Positions 21,789 through 29,746 are shown, counted from the stretch's first letter. The stretch is DNA of 64,000 nt from Pseudomonadota bacterium (GCA_018240595.1 JAFEFL010000025.1:62001-126000); one strand, 5' to 3'. Numbers and translations: made by a program. Notes: a model not told the origin generated them from the letters alone.

Positions 21789-23432
21789 TCAACCCAAGTT
21801 CAGTTCCTTGAAGAAGTCGTTGCCCTTGTCGTCGATGACGATGAAGGCCGGGAAATCGACGACCTCGATCTTCCAGATCGCTTCCATGCCGAGCTCGGGG
21901 AATTCCTGCACTTCCACCTTCTTGATGCAGTGCTCGGCAAGATTCGCGGCCGAGCCGCCGATGGAGGCGAGATAGAAGCCGCCATGCTTCGTGCAGGCGT
22001 CGCGCACGGCCGAGGAACGGTTGCCCTTGGCAACCGAAATCATCGAACCGCCCGCAGCCTGGAAGGCATCGACATAACTATCCATGCGCCCCGCGGTGGT
22101 CGGGCCGAAGGCGCCGGAGGCATAGCCGTCCGGCGTCTTGGCCGGACCGGCGTAATACACCGGATGGTTCTTGAAGTAGTCCGGCAGGCCCTGCCCGCTC
22201 TCCAGCCGCTCGCGCAATTTGGCGTGCGCCAGATCGCGCGCGACGATCATGGTGCCGGTCAGCGACAGCCGCGTCTTCACCGGATACTGCGACAGCTGCG
22301 CCAGGATCTCCTTCATCGGCTTGCCGAGATCGACCTTCACGACCTCGCCGCCGAGCTTCTCCTGATCGACCTCCGGCAGATACTGCGCCGGGTGATGCTC
22401 GAGCTCCTCGAGGAAGACGCCGTCCTTGGTGATCTTGCCGAGCGCCTGGCGATCGGCCGAGCACGACACGCCGAGACCAATGGGAAGCGACGCGCCGTGA
22501 CGCGGCAGCCGGATGACGCGCACGTCATGGCAGAAATACTTGCCGCCGAACTGCGCGCCGACGCCGAGCGACTGCGTGAGCTTGTGGATCTCCTGCTCCA
22601 TCGCGACGTCGCGGAAGGCGTGGCCGTCCTCCGAGCCTTGCGTCGGCAGGTTGTCGAGATACTTGGTCGAGGCGAGCTTCACCGTCTTCAAGGTCAGCTC
22701 GGCCGAAGTGCCGCCGATGACGATGGCGAGATGGTAAGGCGGGCACGCCGCGGTGCCGAGCGTCAGGATCTTCTCTTTAAGGAACGCCACCAGCCGGTCA
22801 TGCGTCAGGATCGACGGCGTCGCCTGGAACAGGAACGTCTTGTTGGCCGAGCCGCCGCCCTTGGCGACGAACAGGAACTTGTAGGCGTCCTCGCCCTCCG
22901 CATAGATCTCGACCTGCGCCGGCATGTTCGAGCGGGTGTTCTTCTCCTCGAACATCGAGATCGGCGCCAGCTGCGAATAGCGCAGGTTCTTCTTGAGGTA
23001 CGCATCGCGCGCGCCCTCGGCGAGCGCCGCCTCGTCGGAGCCGTCGGTGAACACCAGCCGGCCCTTCTTGCCCATGATGATGGCGGTGCCGGTGTCCTGG
23101 CACATCGGCAGCACGCCGCCGGCGGCGATGTTGGCGTTTTTCAAAAGGTCATAGGCGACGAACTTGTCGTTCGCGGTGGATTCCGGATCGTCCAGCACCT
23201 TGCGCAGCTGCGCGAGATGCGCGGGGCGCAGCAGATGGTTGATGTCCTCGAACGCCGCCTCCGACAGCGCCTTGATGGCCGAGCCCTCGACCACCAGCAT
23301 GTCGCGGCCCATCACCTTCTCGACCCGCACGCCCTCGGACGTGATCTTGCGGTACTTCGTGGTGTCCGGCCCCAGCGGAAACAGGGGCGAATGGTGGTAG
23401 GCGGGCAAGGGCGATGGGATGGGGGCGTTCAT
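21789..23432 (-). CDS. fumA: Fumarate hydratase, class I ([4Fe-4S])
   Basis: The 547-aa product interconverts fumarate and malate in the TCA cycle using an oxygen-sensitive [4Fe-4S] cluster. Likely cluster ligands are the cysteines in [12 protein letters not shown] (near 112), [10 protein letters not shown] (near 235) and [12 protein letters not shown] (near 325). The C-terminal part ([32 protein letters not shown]) is the beta domain of the fused single-chain enzyme. The ATG at 23432 follows GGAGCCACCAAG and was preferred over an in-frame codon 30 nt upstream. It stands alone. Confidence 0.95.
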   Translation of the reverse strand: MNAPIPSPLPAYHHSPLFPLGPDTTKYRKITSEGVRVEKVMGRDMLVVEGSAIKALSEAAFEDINHLLRPAHLAQLRKVLDDPESTANDKFVAYDLLKNANIAAGGVLPMCQDTGTAIIMGKKGRLVFTDGSDEAALAEGARDAYLKKNLRYSQLAPISMFEEKNTRSNMPAQVEIYAEGEDAYKFLFVAKGGGSANKTFLFQATPSILTHDRLVAFLKEKILTLGTAACPPYHLAIVIGGTSAELTLKTVKLASTKYLDNLPTQGSEDGHAFRDVAMEQEIHKLTQSLGVGAQFGGKYFCHDVRVIRLPRHGASLPIGLGVSCSADRQALGKITKDGVFLEELEHHPAQYLPEVDQEKLGGEVVKVDLGKPMKEILAQLSQYPVKTRLSLTGTMIVARDLAHAKLRERLESGQGLPDYFKNHPVYYAGPAKTPDGYASGAFGPTTAGRMDSYVDAFQAAGGSMISVAKGNRSSAVRDACTKHGGFYLASIGGSAANLAEHCIKKVEVQEFPELGMEAIWKIEVVDFPAFIVIDDKGNDFFKELNLG

Positions 23433-23567
23433 CTTGGTGGCTCCGAATGCTAGTTCGGGCACCTTTTAGACGGTCTCAAGTGGGTCGTCATCAAGTAGTG
23501 CCCGACCGCCATAAGATCATATTCTGCGCGAACGGATAAAGCGACCGGAGCACTAACCACCAACCCC

Positions 23568-24446
23568 TCAGAAATCTCGGTAATAGCTACGAGATCGACC
23601 GTCAGTCTCGCCTAATAAATAGAGGTATTTATGTCGCCAAAACTCATCTGAGAACTCAAAATTTGCAGATGCGTCCGGCCATAGCCGAAGATGTCTCTCA
23701 GCATCGCAATACTTAGCCCTTTCGCCGGGAATACTGATGGGCAAATCCTCGCCATACCCGCGGCGACGCCCTGAAAGAACTCCATCCACCTTCCGAATAT
23801 CCTTTTCGTAGAGATGGAATGAGGTCGCCAAGTGCGTATAGCGTCCTATTGGCCGACCAATCTCAACCGCCATAAGCTCTTGCAAGACCGTGTAAAGATA
23901 TACGTCGTATGGAAATCCAAAATAAGCATCGTTACTGCGCATAAGCACGGTTAAATCCAAATTGCCATCTCGAATATTGAACTGAACGCTCATTGCGCAA
24001 CTTACGTCGGGCGAGCCTACATAATTTTGATCGGGGTCATACAGCTGTATTACAGCCCGACGCGTGTCTGGGTCCGCAACCAAAAGCTCGCGACAAATCT
24101 CCCACTGACTACGTCCTTGCGACATAGGAGAAAACATTCGGTAGCCATAGCAGCTTCCATGAATCTCCTGCCCAACGGCAAACCGGCGCCATACCCGAGC
24201 ATATGCGGCCAAACCCTCCACGTCCCGCGAGCCTGACAAGTGCCAAGCCAATTCTCCGAACGCCAGACCAATGTTCCAACGACGCGTAGCGTTTGTGATT
24301 AAGCGATTGCGAGGATTCTCAATTCTACAGACCAGGTGGTCAATCTCACGGGTTTCAAGTCCACGCGGACTTGACCTAACGGAACTACTTGCCGCAGCGC
24401 CAAGCAACTCAACATAAGCCTCATCGGCGCTTGAAAATGTCAACAA
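23568..24446 (-). CDS. Thymidylate-synthase-fold enzyme with Asn-to-Asp switch; predicted (d)CMP hydroxymethylase
   Basis: This 292-aa protein aligns with thymidylate synthase over its catalytic core. E65 and W86 correspond to E. coli ThyA E58/W80; R129/R130 (PDTRRAVIQ) bind phosphate; C150 (DVSCAMSVQFN) is the nucleophile; R170-S-x-D173 and H211-L-Y213 are in place. The Asn that reads dUMP (N177) is D181 here (FGFPYDVYLY). That is the change found in phage dCMP hydroxymethylases and nucleoside-antibiotic CMP hydroxymethylases, so a cytosine nucleotide substrate is predicted. The start is TTG at 24446, one base after the stop of the upstream membrane gene, implying coupling. Its sequence is far more AT-rich than its neighbours, which suggests recent transfer. 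Confidence 0.75.
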   Translation of the reverse strand: MLTFSSADEAYVELLGAAASSSVRSSPRGLETREIDHLVCRIENPRNRLITNATRRWNIGLAFGELAWHLSGSRDVEGLAAYARVWRRFAVGQEIHGSCYGYRMFSPMSQGRSQWEICRELLVADPDTRRAVIQLYDPDQNYVGSPDVSCAMSVQFNIRDGNLDLTVLMRSNDAYFGFPYDVYLYTVLQELMAVEIGRPIGRYTHLATSFHLYEKDIRKVDGVLSGRRRGYGEDLPISIPGERAKYCDAERHLRLWPDASANFEFSDEFWRHKYLYLLGETDGRSRSYYRDF

Positions 24447-24447
24447 A

Positions 24448-25188
24448 TCAGCGATTCTCCATTGCGCTCAGCCTATCATCGAGTTTGCGCAACCTTTTCT
24501 CAAGAGCATCCTTCTCTGCCTTGATACCGGGCGCATGATAGTCATTATAATAGCTCTGTGCGAAATATGCATTTGAGTTTATTATGATAGCACCTAGCGT
24601 AAGAACAGCCGCCACCACCGCTACAAAAATCGCCGACGCAATGCCAATTGCCCCCGCGAACTTTATGAGATTTGCATTCAAAGCCTCCTTCAGAATTTCA
24701 TTTGCGTCGAGAAACTTGTCGCCAAAATTTTGAATGGCCTGCGTTCGCTTCTCAGATACATACTTTTCCATTCCAAAGACGATTGGACTCACTGCTTCCG
24801 AAGCGTGCGAATGAAATGTTAATCTGAGGAACTGATCACCCGCCTTGAGCAAATGGGTAGACTTACCAAAGTTAAGGAGCGGGGTTGATAGTGGCCCGCT
24901 CCACAAGGGATCGACCATACCTGTATTGAGAGCAAGTATGCCTTCATTGCAAAGGCCAGTTTTTATGTGCGCCATCGCCGTAACATCGCTAGGAAGCGAC
25001 ACTATTTCGCTAGATACGATCCACGCAACTTCTTGCGGCTTGAGCTTGTATTCTTCGCGATGAACTGTCCCTTTCGAATCGATGACACATCCTATTCGGA
25101 GGTCATATGTACTCGCGCGGGCTGAAGACTCGGCATAGCCAGCTATTATATCCTTTAGCGAGATCTGACTTCGGCTAAGTATCGGCAT
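24448..25188 (-). CDS. dCTP-deaminase/dUTPase-fold protein fused to a transmembrane helix and coiled coil
   Basis: This 246-aa protein begins like dCTP deaminases (MPILSRSQISLKDIIAG) and keeps ASTYDLRIG near 25-33 and ALNTGMVDPLWSG near 86-98, with D93. The deaminase catalytic Glu (in VLEFYN of Dcd) is replaced by Pro103 (STPLLN), and the RSS motif is replaced by KTG (77-79). It is therefore probably not a deaminase; nucleotide binding or sensing is likelier. Residues about 176-203 form one TM helix, and the C terminus (KDALEKRLRKLDDRLSAMEN) is a coiled coil. GGGGGAG supports the ATG at 25188. It forms an operon with the downstream TS-like gene and is equally AT-rich. Confidence 0.7.
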   Translation of the reverse strand: MPILSRSQISLKDIIAGYAESSARASTYDLRIGCVIDSKGTVHREEYKLKPQEVAWIVSSEIVSLPSDVTAMAHIKTGLCNEGILALNTGMVDPLWSGPLSTPLLNFGKSTHLLKAGDQFLRLTFHSHASEAVSPIVFGMEKYVSEKRTQAIQNFGDKFLDANEILKEALNANLIKFAGAIGIASAIFVAVVAAVLTLGAIIINSNAYFAQSYYNDYHAPGIKAEKDALEKRLRKLDDRLSAMENR

Positions 25189-25259
25189 CACCCACTCCCC
25201 CAAATCCCAGCGGCACATTCGTCGGACCGAACTTCTATCCAAGCAGGGATTCGTTCAAG

Positions 25260-25468
25260 CTAGTAGCCCGCAGGCCTGGCTTAGCGCAGCGCAATCCGCC
25301 TTCCCCCACAATCCGGCGCGTTACGCCTGCGGCTAACGCGCCCTACGCACGACCTCTCCCGGCCTCATCCCGAGGAGCATTGCGAAGCAATGCGTCTCGG
25401 AGGATCGAGGCCGCCCCATCCTTCGAGACGCGGCCTGCGGCCGCTCCTCATGATGAGGCGGAAGAGTC
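25260..25468. repeat. Mosaic of rhizobial dispersed intergenic repeats
   Basis: The region contains GGCTTAGCGCAGCGCAATCC, a GCGTTACGCCTGCGGCTAAC palindrome, and a pair of inverted segments around CCTCATCCCGAGGAGC and CCTCATGATGAGG with TGCGAAGCAATGCGTCTCG between them. Such units are scattered in Bradyrhizobium-type genomes. Here they bound one side of the AT-rich two-gene island. Confidence 0.6.
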
Positions 25469-25469
25469 C

Positions 25470-25688
25470 TCACCCCTCGACAACCTCCAACTCCCCTACC
25501 GCTTTCTTCGTCGGCTTCACCGTCACCGTTACGTCCTGTCCGAGCGCGGTCAGAAACTCCAGCAAGCGCCCGACCGAGAACGGACCGCCGCGATTGCGCA
25601 GCAGCGCCGAGACATTCGGCTGCTTGATGCCGAGCGCGGCGGCGGCCTGCGCCAGTTTGCGCGCCTTGACGATCCGGTAGATTTGCAA
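25470..25688 (-). pseudogene. Truncated XRE/HigA-type HTH protein
   Basis: The visible 72 codons (TTG start) match the C-terminal two thirds of HigA-like XRE antitoxins: KLAQAAAALGIKQPNVSALL is the helix-turn-helix, followed by FSVGRLLEFLTALGQDVTVTV. The usual 30 to 40 residue N-terminal segment is missing and an in-frame stop lies ten codons upstream. No toxin gene is adjacent. It is probably a remnant of a toxin-antitoxin locus. Confidence 0.6.
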
Positions 25689-25809
25689 AGCGCATGGTCC
25701 GAAATTATGGGTCAGCCCTTATGCCCCATCAAAGGCGCGCATGGCCGGGCGCCCGCGCCAGATTTCTATCCCACCGCCCTTGACCCGCCTTTCTTCCTAT
25801 GCTTTTATC

Positions 25810-26330
25810 CCTTTTGCCGGGCTCATGAGAGGGCGTCGTCGCGAGACGTTCCGATGATGGAGCCGCCTCCCCGCAAGGGAAGGCCGTGACGAGGGCAACC
25901 TCGGAATGGCGGTGCGGCGCCTGCGCGCCAGGCTCGTAACCTGGCGTCCGGGAGTCCGCGGGCAGCCGTCCGGGGCTACTACGAGCCCCCGCCCTTCAGT
26001 GGGCTGGACGCGGTGCCGGTGAAGGCGGGCGAAAGCCTGCCGGAGGTCGTCGCTCCGCGAGGGGCGCCGATCGTGACCGTCGCCCGGAAGCTACGGCCCC
26101 GCGGACTTAAGGAAGAACGCCGCCGTGGCGCGCCGCTGGGCGCGAGGCGCATCCGGCAACGGATGCGCAAATGGCAGCGCCTTTCGGCGCGCCACACCCT
26201 CTCGTTCGAGAGGTTCAGGAATTCAAAGGCAAAGACAGGCGAACCCGGCGCCTCGACAAACAACACGGGCGACGACGCGCGACTTCGCGCAGGCGGGGCC
26301 GCACGCCAAGCTGTTTGACAACTGAATCGG
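25810..26330 (+). ncRNA. Candidate large structured non-coding RNA (strand uncertain)
   Basis: This stretch of about 500 bp lacks a convincing gene but is dense with well-formed hairpins, many with short or GNRA-like loops. Examples are GGCGGGC-GAAA-GCCTGCC (26025-26042), GCGCATCC-GGCAAC-GGATGCGC (about 26146-26167), GCGCC-TTTC-GGCGC (about 26176-26190), CTCTCG-TT-CGAGAG (about 26199-26212) and GCGCG-ACTT-CGCGC (about 26278-26291). I could not match it to tmRNA, RNase P or SRP RNA. Reading frames across it are Arg/Gly-rich and unlike proteins. The class, ends and strand are inference. Confidence 0.4.
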
Positions 26331-26350
26331 AACGCCGCCGCTCGCCGCGC

Positions 26351-26587
26351 TCAGGCGCTGCGCTTGACGCCGAAATTGACGGGCCCGCGCCGCGGCGCGG
26401 GCGGCGGCTCGGCGGCGCCGGCTCCCTCGAGCGGCTTGAGGTCCTTCGCCCGGTAGATGGCGCGCCGGTCGCAGCTTCGGCATTTCACCGAGAACTCGTC
26501 GGTGACGACATGCCAGTCCTTGATGACGTTGGGCGCGCCGCAGCGCGCGCAACAGACGACCCTCGGCGAGGGCTGCCGGCCGATCAT
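26351..26587 (-). CDS. Small double-CxxC zinc-ribbon protein (copy f)
   Basis: This 78-aa protein has C13-x-x-C16 in VVCCARCGAPN and C36RSC39 in FSVKCRSCDRRAIY, followed by a Pro/Ala-rich and basic tail. It should bind one zinc ion. It differs from copies a to d by its long C-terminal tail and an extra Cys at position 12. GGAGGCGGTC directly before the ATG at 26587 fixes the start. Confidence 0.7.
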   Translation of the reverse strand: MIGRQPSPRVVCCARCGAPNVIKDWHVVTDEFSVKCRSCDRRAIYRAKDLKPLEGAGAAEPPPAPRRGPVNFGVKRSA

Positions 26588-26630
26588 GACCGCCTCCATC
26601 CAAAGCAACTCGCTGGAGCGACAACGCCGC

Positions 26631-26795
26631 TCAGCGCAGTTGGGTCGAGATCGACGTCAATTTTGTGTTCAGCTTGGTGCCGATGCCGTTCACCGTGGCG
26701 ATGATGACGAGCGAAATGCCGGCGGCGATCAGGCCGTATTCGATGGCGGTGGCGCCGCTCTGGTCGGCGATGAAACGCGCGATGAGATTACGCAT
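26631..26795 (-). CDS. Flp-family type IVb pilin subunit
   Basis: This 54-aa prepilin has a short basic leader (MRNLIARFIADQSG) and then ATAIEYGLIAAGISLVIIAT, the hydrophobic N-terminal helix of Flp pilins. The G/A-T-A-I-E-Y-G motif contains the prepilin-peptidase cleavage site and Glu5. Flp pilins polymerise into Tad pili used for surface attachment. No tad/cpa assembly genes are in the window, so this is an orphan pilin gene or depends on a locus elsewhere. Confidence 0.9.
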   Translation of the reverse strand: MRNLIARFIADQSGATAIEYGLIAAGISLVIIATVNGIGTKLNTKLTSISTQLR

Positions 26796-27130
26796 GTGTA
26801 CGAGCTCCGTTTCCAACGGTGAGGTTGGAGTTCGTACCCTTCTGGGATGTCGGGAAAGGCGCGAAATACTTTCGCGCCGGTGCCTAAGGTGTAACGGCAA
26901 TCGATTGCGAAGCCGCTAAAAATGATCGTTAATTTTAGCCGTTGCGTTGGGCAATATTTGCCGGGTCGCGCTTTCAACCGCCTGTTCCGCAAAGCCAGGG
27001 CCCATCGCGCGATTGCACGGCGCGGCCGGGAATTCACCGCGCCGATACCCGGCATATCGACTTTGGATTGGGCCGCGCGCGGCCGCGGCGCTAGCGTTGC
27101 GGCAAGCAACAAACGCCGGGATGAAACGCC
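26796..27130. other. Divergent promoter region with two inverted repeats
   Basis: The 335-bp gap between the Flp pilin gene and the solute-binding protein gene holds a perfect hairpin GGCGCGAAA-TAC-TTTCGCGCC at 26858-26878 and an AT-rich palindrome (GCTAAAA ... TTTTAGC) at about 26914-26938. These may be operators or a terminator-like element in the pilin leader. No gene is seen. Confidence 0.45.
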
Positions 27131-27946
27131 ATGATGACGAGGCTCCAAGCGCTCCGTTTCGCTTTCCTCGGTTTTGCCGCGCTGATGCTGGCGCCGTACG
27201 CGGCGCTGGCGGCGCCGCCGGACGCGGCGGTTCAGCATGCGCTGGCGCCGTCCGGCGCGCTCAAGGTCGGCGTCTATCGCGGCAGCCCCTCCTCGATCAT
27301 CGAGGGCAAGACGCCGGAAGAGAACCGCGGCGTCGGCTACGACCTCGGCAAGGCGCTGGCCGCCGCGCTCGGCGTCAAGTTCGAGCCGGTGATCTATCCG
27401 GCCAATGCGCCGCTCCTCAAGGCGGTCCATGCCGGCGAGGTCGATATCGTCTTCACCAACGCCACCAAGGCGCGGGCGAGGACCATGGATTTCTCGCAGC
27501 CCTTCATGGGCGTCGAGAAGAGCTTCCTGGTGCCGGCGGGCTCGAAGCTGAAGACGCAGGACGACGCCACGCAGAAGGGCCTCAGGATCGGCGTCAGCAA
27601 GGGCAGCAGCACGGCCCGGGAGCTGACCGAGCAGTTCCCGCAGATGACGCTGACCGAGGTCGATACGCTCAAGCATGCCGGCGAGATGCTGGCCGCCCAC
27701 GAGATCGATGCCTTCGCCACCAACAACGCCATTCTCTACGAGCTGTCCGACCATGTGCCGGGCTCGGCGGTGCTGCCCGGCCATTGGGGCATGGAGCATT
27801 TCGGCGCCGGCATTCCGCAGGGCCGCCAGGCGGGCATGCCGTTCCTGCGCGATTTCATGGCCAAGGCGATGGCCGACGGCACGGTCGACCGGGCGATCAA
27901 GCGGGCCAACCTGCGCGGCACGGTGCCGGAAACCATCAAGAACTGA
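27131..27946 (+). CDS. Periplasmic solute-binding protein, family 3 (amino-acid type)
   Basis: This 271-aa protein has a signal peptide (hydrophobic residues 8-27, cleavage near ALA-APP). The mature part is a type II periplasmic binding protein: GALKVGVYRGSPSS (about 42-55), VGYDLGKALAAALGVKFEPV (about 68-87) and AGEVDIVFTNATKARARTMD, followed by FSQPF. GISKGSS-like IGVSKGSSTA marks the second lobe. Family members deliver amino acids to ABC importers. No permease or ATPase gene is adjacent, so the gene is an orphan and the ligand is unknown. Confidence 0.85.
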   Translation: MMTRLQALRFAFLGFAALMLAPYAALAAPPDAAVQHALAPSGALKVGVYRGSPSSIIEGKTPEENRGVGYDLGKALAAALGVKFEPVIYPANAPLLKAVHAGEVDIVFTNATKARARTMDFSQPFMGVEKSFLVPAGSKLKTQDDATQKGLRIGVSKGSSTARELTEQFPQMTLTEVDTLKHAGEMLAAHEIDAFATNNAILYELSDHVPGSAVLPGHWGMEHFGAGIPQGRQAGMPFLRDFMAKAMADGTVDRAIKRANLRGTVPETIKN

Positions 27947-28074
27947 GGAAGAATTGAGGCCGCCGTTTCAAGTTCCGTGCATCCTCACCATGATCCCCAA
28001 CATGGGCATTATTTAATTTCCGCTCCGGCAACCCCGCTGTTAAATCGTCGGCCTGCATTCGGAGGGTTTGGGTG

Positions 28075-28617
28075 ATGACGGTGACGACGTCGCAGATGGC
28101 GGTGGCCGGGCTGCTGTGCCTCGGTCTCACGGCATGCGCCGCGACCGGGCCTGCCGCGCCATCGTTCGCGGTGATGCCGGGCAAGGGCAAGTCCTACGAA
28201 AGCTTCCAGCGCGAGGACCAGTACTGCCAGGCGCAGGCGCAGGCGGCGATCGGCTACAAGTCGCCCGGCGAGGAAGCCAACCAGAGCGCCATCGGCGGCG
28301 CCGCCGTCGGCACCGCGCTCGGCGCGCTGGGCGGCGCGGCCATCGGCTCGCTGTCCGGCAATATGGGCGCCGGCGCGGCGATCGGCGCCGGCACCGGCCT
28401 GGTCGCGGGCAGCGTCGTCGGCGCCAACAACGCCAATGCCACCGGCGGCTCGCTGCAACAGCGCTTCGACACCACCTATGCGCAGTGCATGACCGCCAAG
28501 GGCAACGTCATCCCACCGCCGCCCACGACCTATGTCGTGACGCCGCCGCCGCCGACGGTCGTCTACGAGGACGATGGCCCCTATTATCATCGCGGCTGGG
28601 GCTGGCACCGCTGGTGA
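28075..28617 (+). CDS. Glycine-zipper lipoprotein
   Basis: This 180-aa protein has a lipoprotein signal (LLCLGLTACAATG, lipobox LTAC, lipidated Cys near 21). A Gly/Ala-rich glycine-zipper segment follows (AIGGAAVGTALGALGGAAIG and AGAAIGAGTGLVAGSVVGA, about 70-118) that could insert in or associate with the outer membrane. The C terminus is Pro/Tyr/Trp-rich. GGAGGG lies 9 bp before the ATG at 28075. Function unknown. Confidence 0.75.
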   Translation: MTVTTSQMAVAGLLCLGLTACAATGPAAPSFAVMPGKGKSYESFQREDQYCQAQAQAAIGYKSPGEEANQSAIGGAAVGTALGALGGAAIGSLSGNMGAGAAIGAGTGLVAGSVVGANNANATGGSLQQRFDTTYAQCMTAKGNVIPPPPTTYVVTPPPPTVVYEDDGPYYHRGWGWHRW

Positions 28618-28748
28618 GCGCGGGCGGCCTCGCCGTCCACAGACACGGAGCCGGGTCGCCGCGCCGGCCGGAGCGGCATTGACGTGCCGCGCCTCATCTG
28701 CAATCTCGCTGATCGCCGTCACCCGTTGGAATCAGCAAGAACAACAAT

Positions 28749-29288
28749 ATGGCTCCCCGTCCCTTCCGCCTCGGCCGGTCCCGCACGGGCCTCGGCATCT
28801 TCGCCACCCGCCCCATCAAGAAGCGCACCACCATTGCCGAATACCGCGGCAAGATGCTCGGCATCGACGCGGCGCTGAAGGCGGAGAAGAGCGGCAACCG
28901 CTATCTCTACGAAGTCAATTCGAAGTGGACCATCGACGGAGCCAAGCGCGGCAACATCGCCCGCTACTTCAACCACTCCTGCAATCCCAACGCCGACACC
29001 TTCATCCGCGACCGCCGCGTCTTCATCCGCACCATCAAGAACGTCGAGCCGGGTGACGAGATCTGCTACGATTACGGCCGCGATTATCTCAAGAACGTCA
29101 TCGGCCTGGAGAACTGCCAGTGCTCGCGCTGCCGCAAGCGCCGGGCCAGGGAGCGCGCCGAAGCGCGCGAGCGCAATGCGCGCAGGAAGAAGCGGCTTGC
29201 CGCCAAGGGCCCGACCCAGGGCAAGGCCGTGAAGAAGACTGCGGCGAAGAAGAAAAAGACCGTCAAGTCGCGCAAGACGAAACGCTAG
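28749..29288 (+). CDS. SET-domain protein-lysine methyltransferase with histone-like basic tail
   Basis: The N-terminal 125 residues of this 179-aa protein are a SET domain: RSRTGLGIFATRPIKKRTTI at the start, RYFNHSCNPNADTF (the SAM and lysine-channel NHSCxPN motif, about 76-89), and EICYDYGRDY with the catalytic Tyr (about 101-110). A post-SET CQCSRC motif follows. The tail is Lys/Arg/Ala-rich (KKTAAKKKKTVKSRK), like a histone H1 C terminus. SET enzymes transfer methyl groups from SAM to protein lysines; bacterial targets here are unknown. A second SET gene starts 5 bp downstream, so the two form an operon. Confidence 0.88.
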   Translation: MAPRPFRLGRSRTGLGIFATRPIKKRTTIAEYRGKMLGIDAALKAEKSGNRYLYEVNSKWTIDGAKRGNIARYFNHSCNPNADTFIRDRRVFIRTIKNVEPGDEICYDYGRDYLKNVIGLENCQCSRCRKRRARERAEARERNARRKKRLAAKGPTQGKAVKKTAAKKKKTVKSRKTKR

Positions 29289-29293
29289 GGCCG

Positions 29294-29746
29294 ATGGCGA
29301 AGGCGAAAGCCCCGGCGCGCAAGGACAAGGACAAGCCGAAGCTTTATCGCGTCGGCCGCGCCCGCACCGGTCTCGGGCTGTTCGCCGCCGCCGATATCCC
29401 GTCGGGCAAGTTGCTGATCGAATATACCGGCACCCGCATCCCGACCCGGCAGGCGCGCGAAATCGACAAGCGCCGCGCCAATAAATACCTGTTCGAGATC
29501 GACAACCGTTTCACCATCGACGGCTCGCCGCGCACCAATCTCGCGCGCTATGTCAATCACTCCTGCGATCCGAACACCGAAGCGGAATCGAACCGCGGCC
29601 GGCTGATGTTCCGTACCGTGCGCAAAATCGCCAAGGACGAGGAGATCACCCTCGACTATGGCGAGGAGCACATGGAACTGTATTTCGGCCCCGGCGGCTG
29701 CTTGTGCGACGTCTGCGCGGCCGCGAATAAAAAGAAGAAGCGCTAG
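29294..29746 (+). CDS. Second SET-domain protein-lysine methyltransferase
   Basis: This 150-aa protein is a paralogue of the upstream gene. It has RARTGLGLFAAADIPSGKLL, LARYVNHSCDPNTEAE, and EITLDYGEEHMELYFGPGGC with a post-SET-like CLCDVC. It lacks the long basic tail but begins and ends with Lys-rich stretches (MAKAKAPARKDKDKPK, KKKKR). The ATG at 29294 lies 5 bp after the upstream stop; longer in-frame starts fall inside the first gene. Its stop overlaps the convergent GST gene by 4 bp. Confidence 0.87.
   Translation: MAKAKAPARKDKDKPKLYRVGRARTGLGLFAAADIPSGKLLIEYTGTRIPTRQAREIDKRRANKYLFEIDNRFTIDGSPRTNLARYVNHSCDPNTEAESNRGRLMFRTVRKIAKDEEITLDYGEEHMELYFGPGGCLCDVCAAANKKKKR

Noticed and set aside
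25333..25695. 120-aa minus-strand frame across the repeat cluster
   Set aside because: It spans dispersed repeats and the HTH remnant in a different frame with no coherent protein features.
26013..26318. 101-aa frame in the hairpin-rich region considered as a gene
   Set aside because: Arg/Gly/Pro-biased translation without start-site support; it runs through several perfect hairpins that better fit RNA structure.
25810..26330. tmRNA, RNase P RNA or group II intron
   Set aside because: No tmRNA tag frame, RNase P core or domain V sequence could be recognised.
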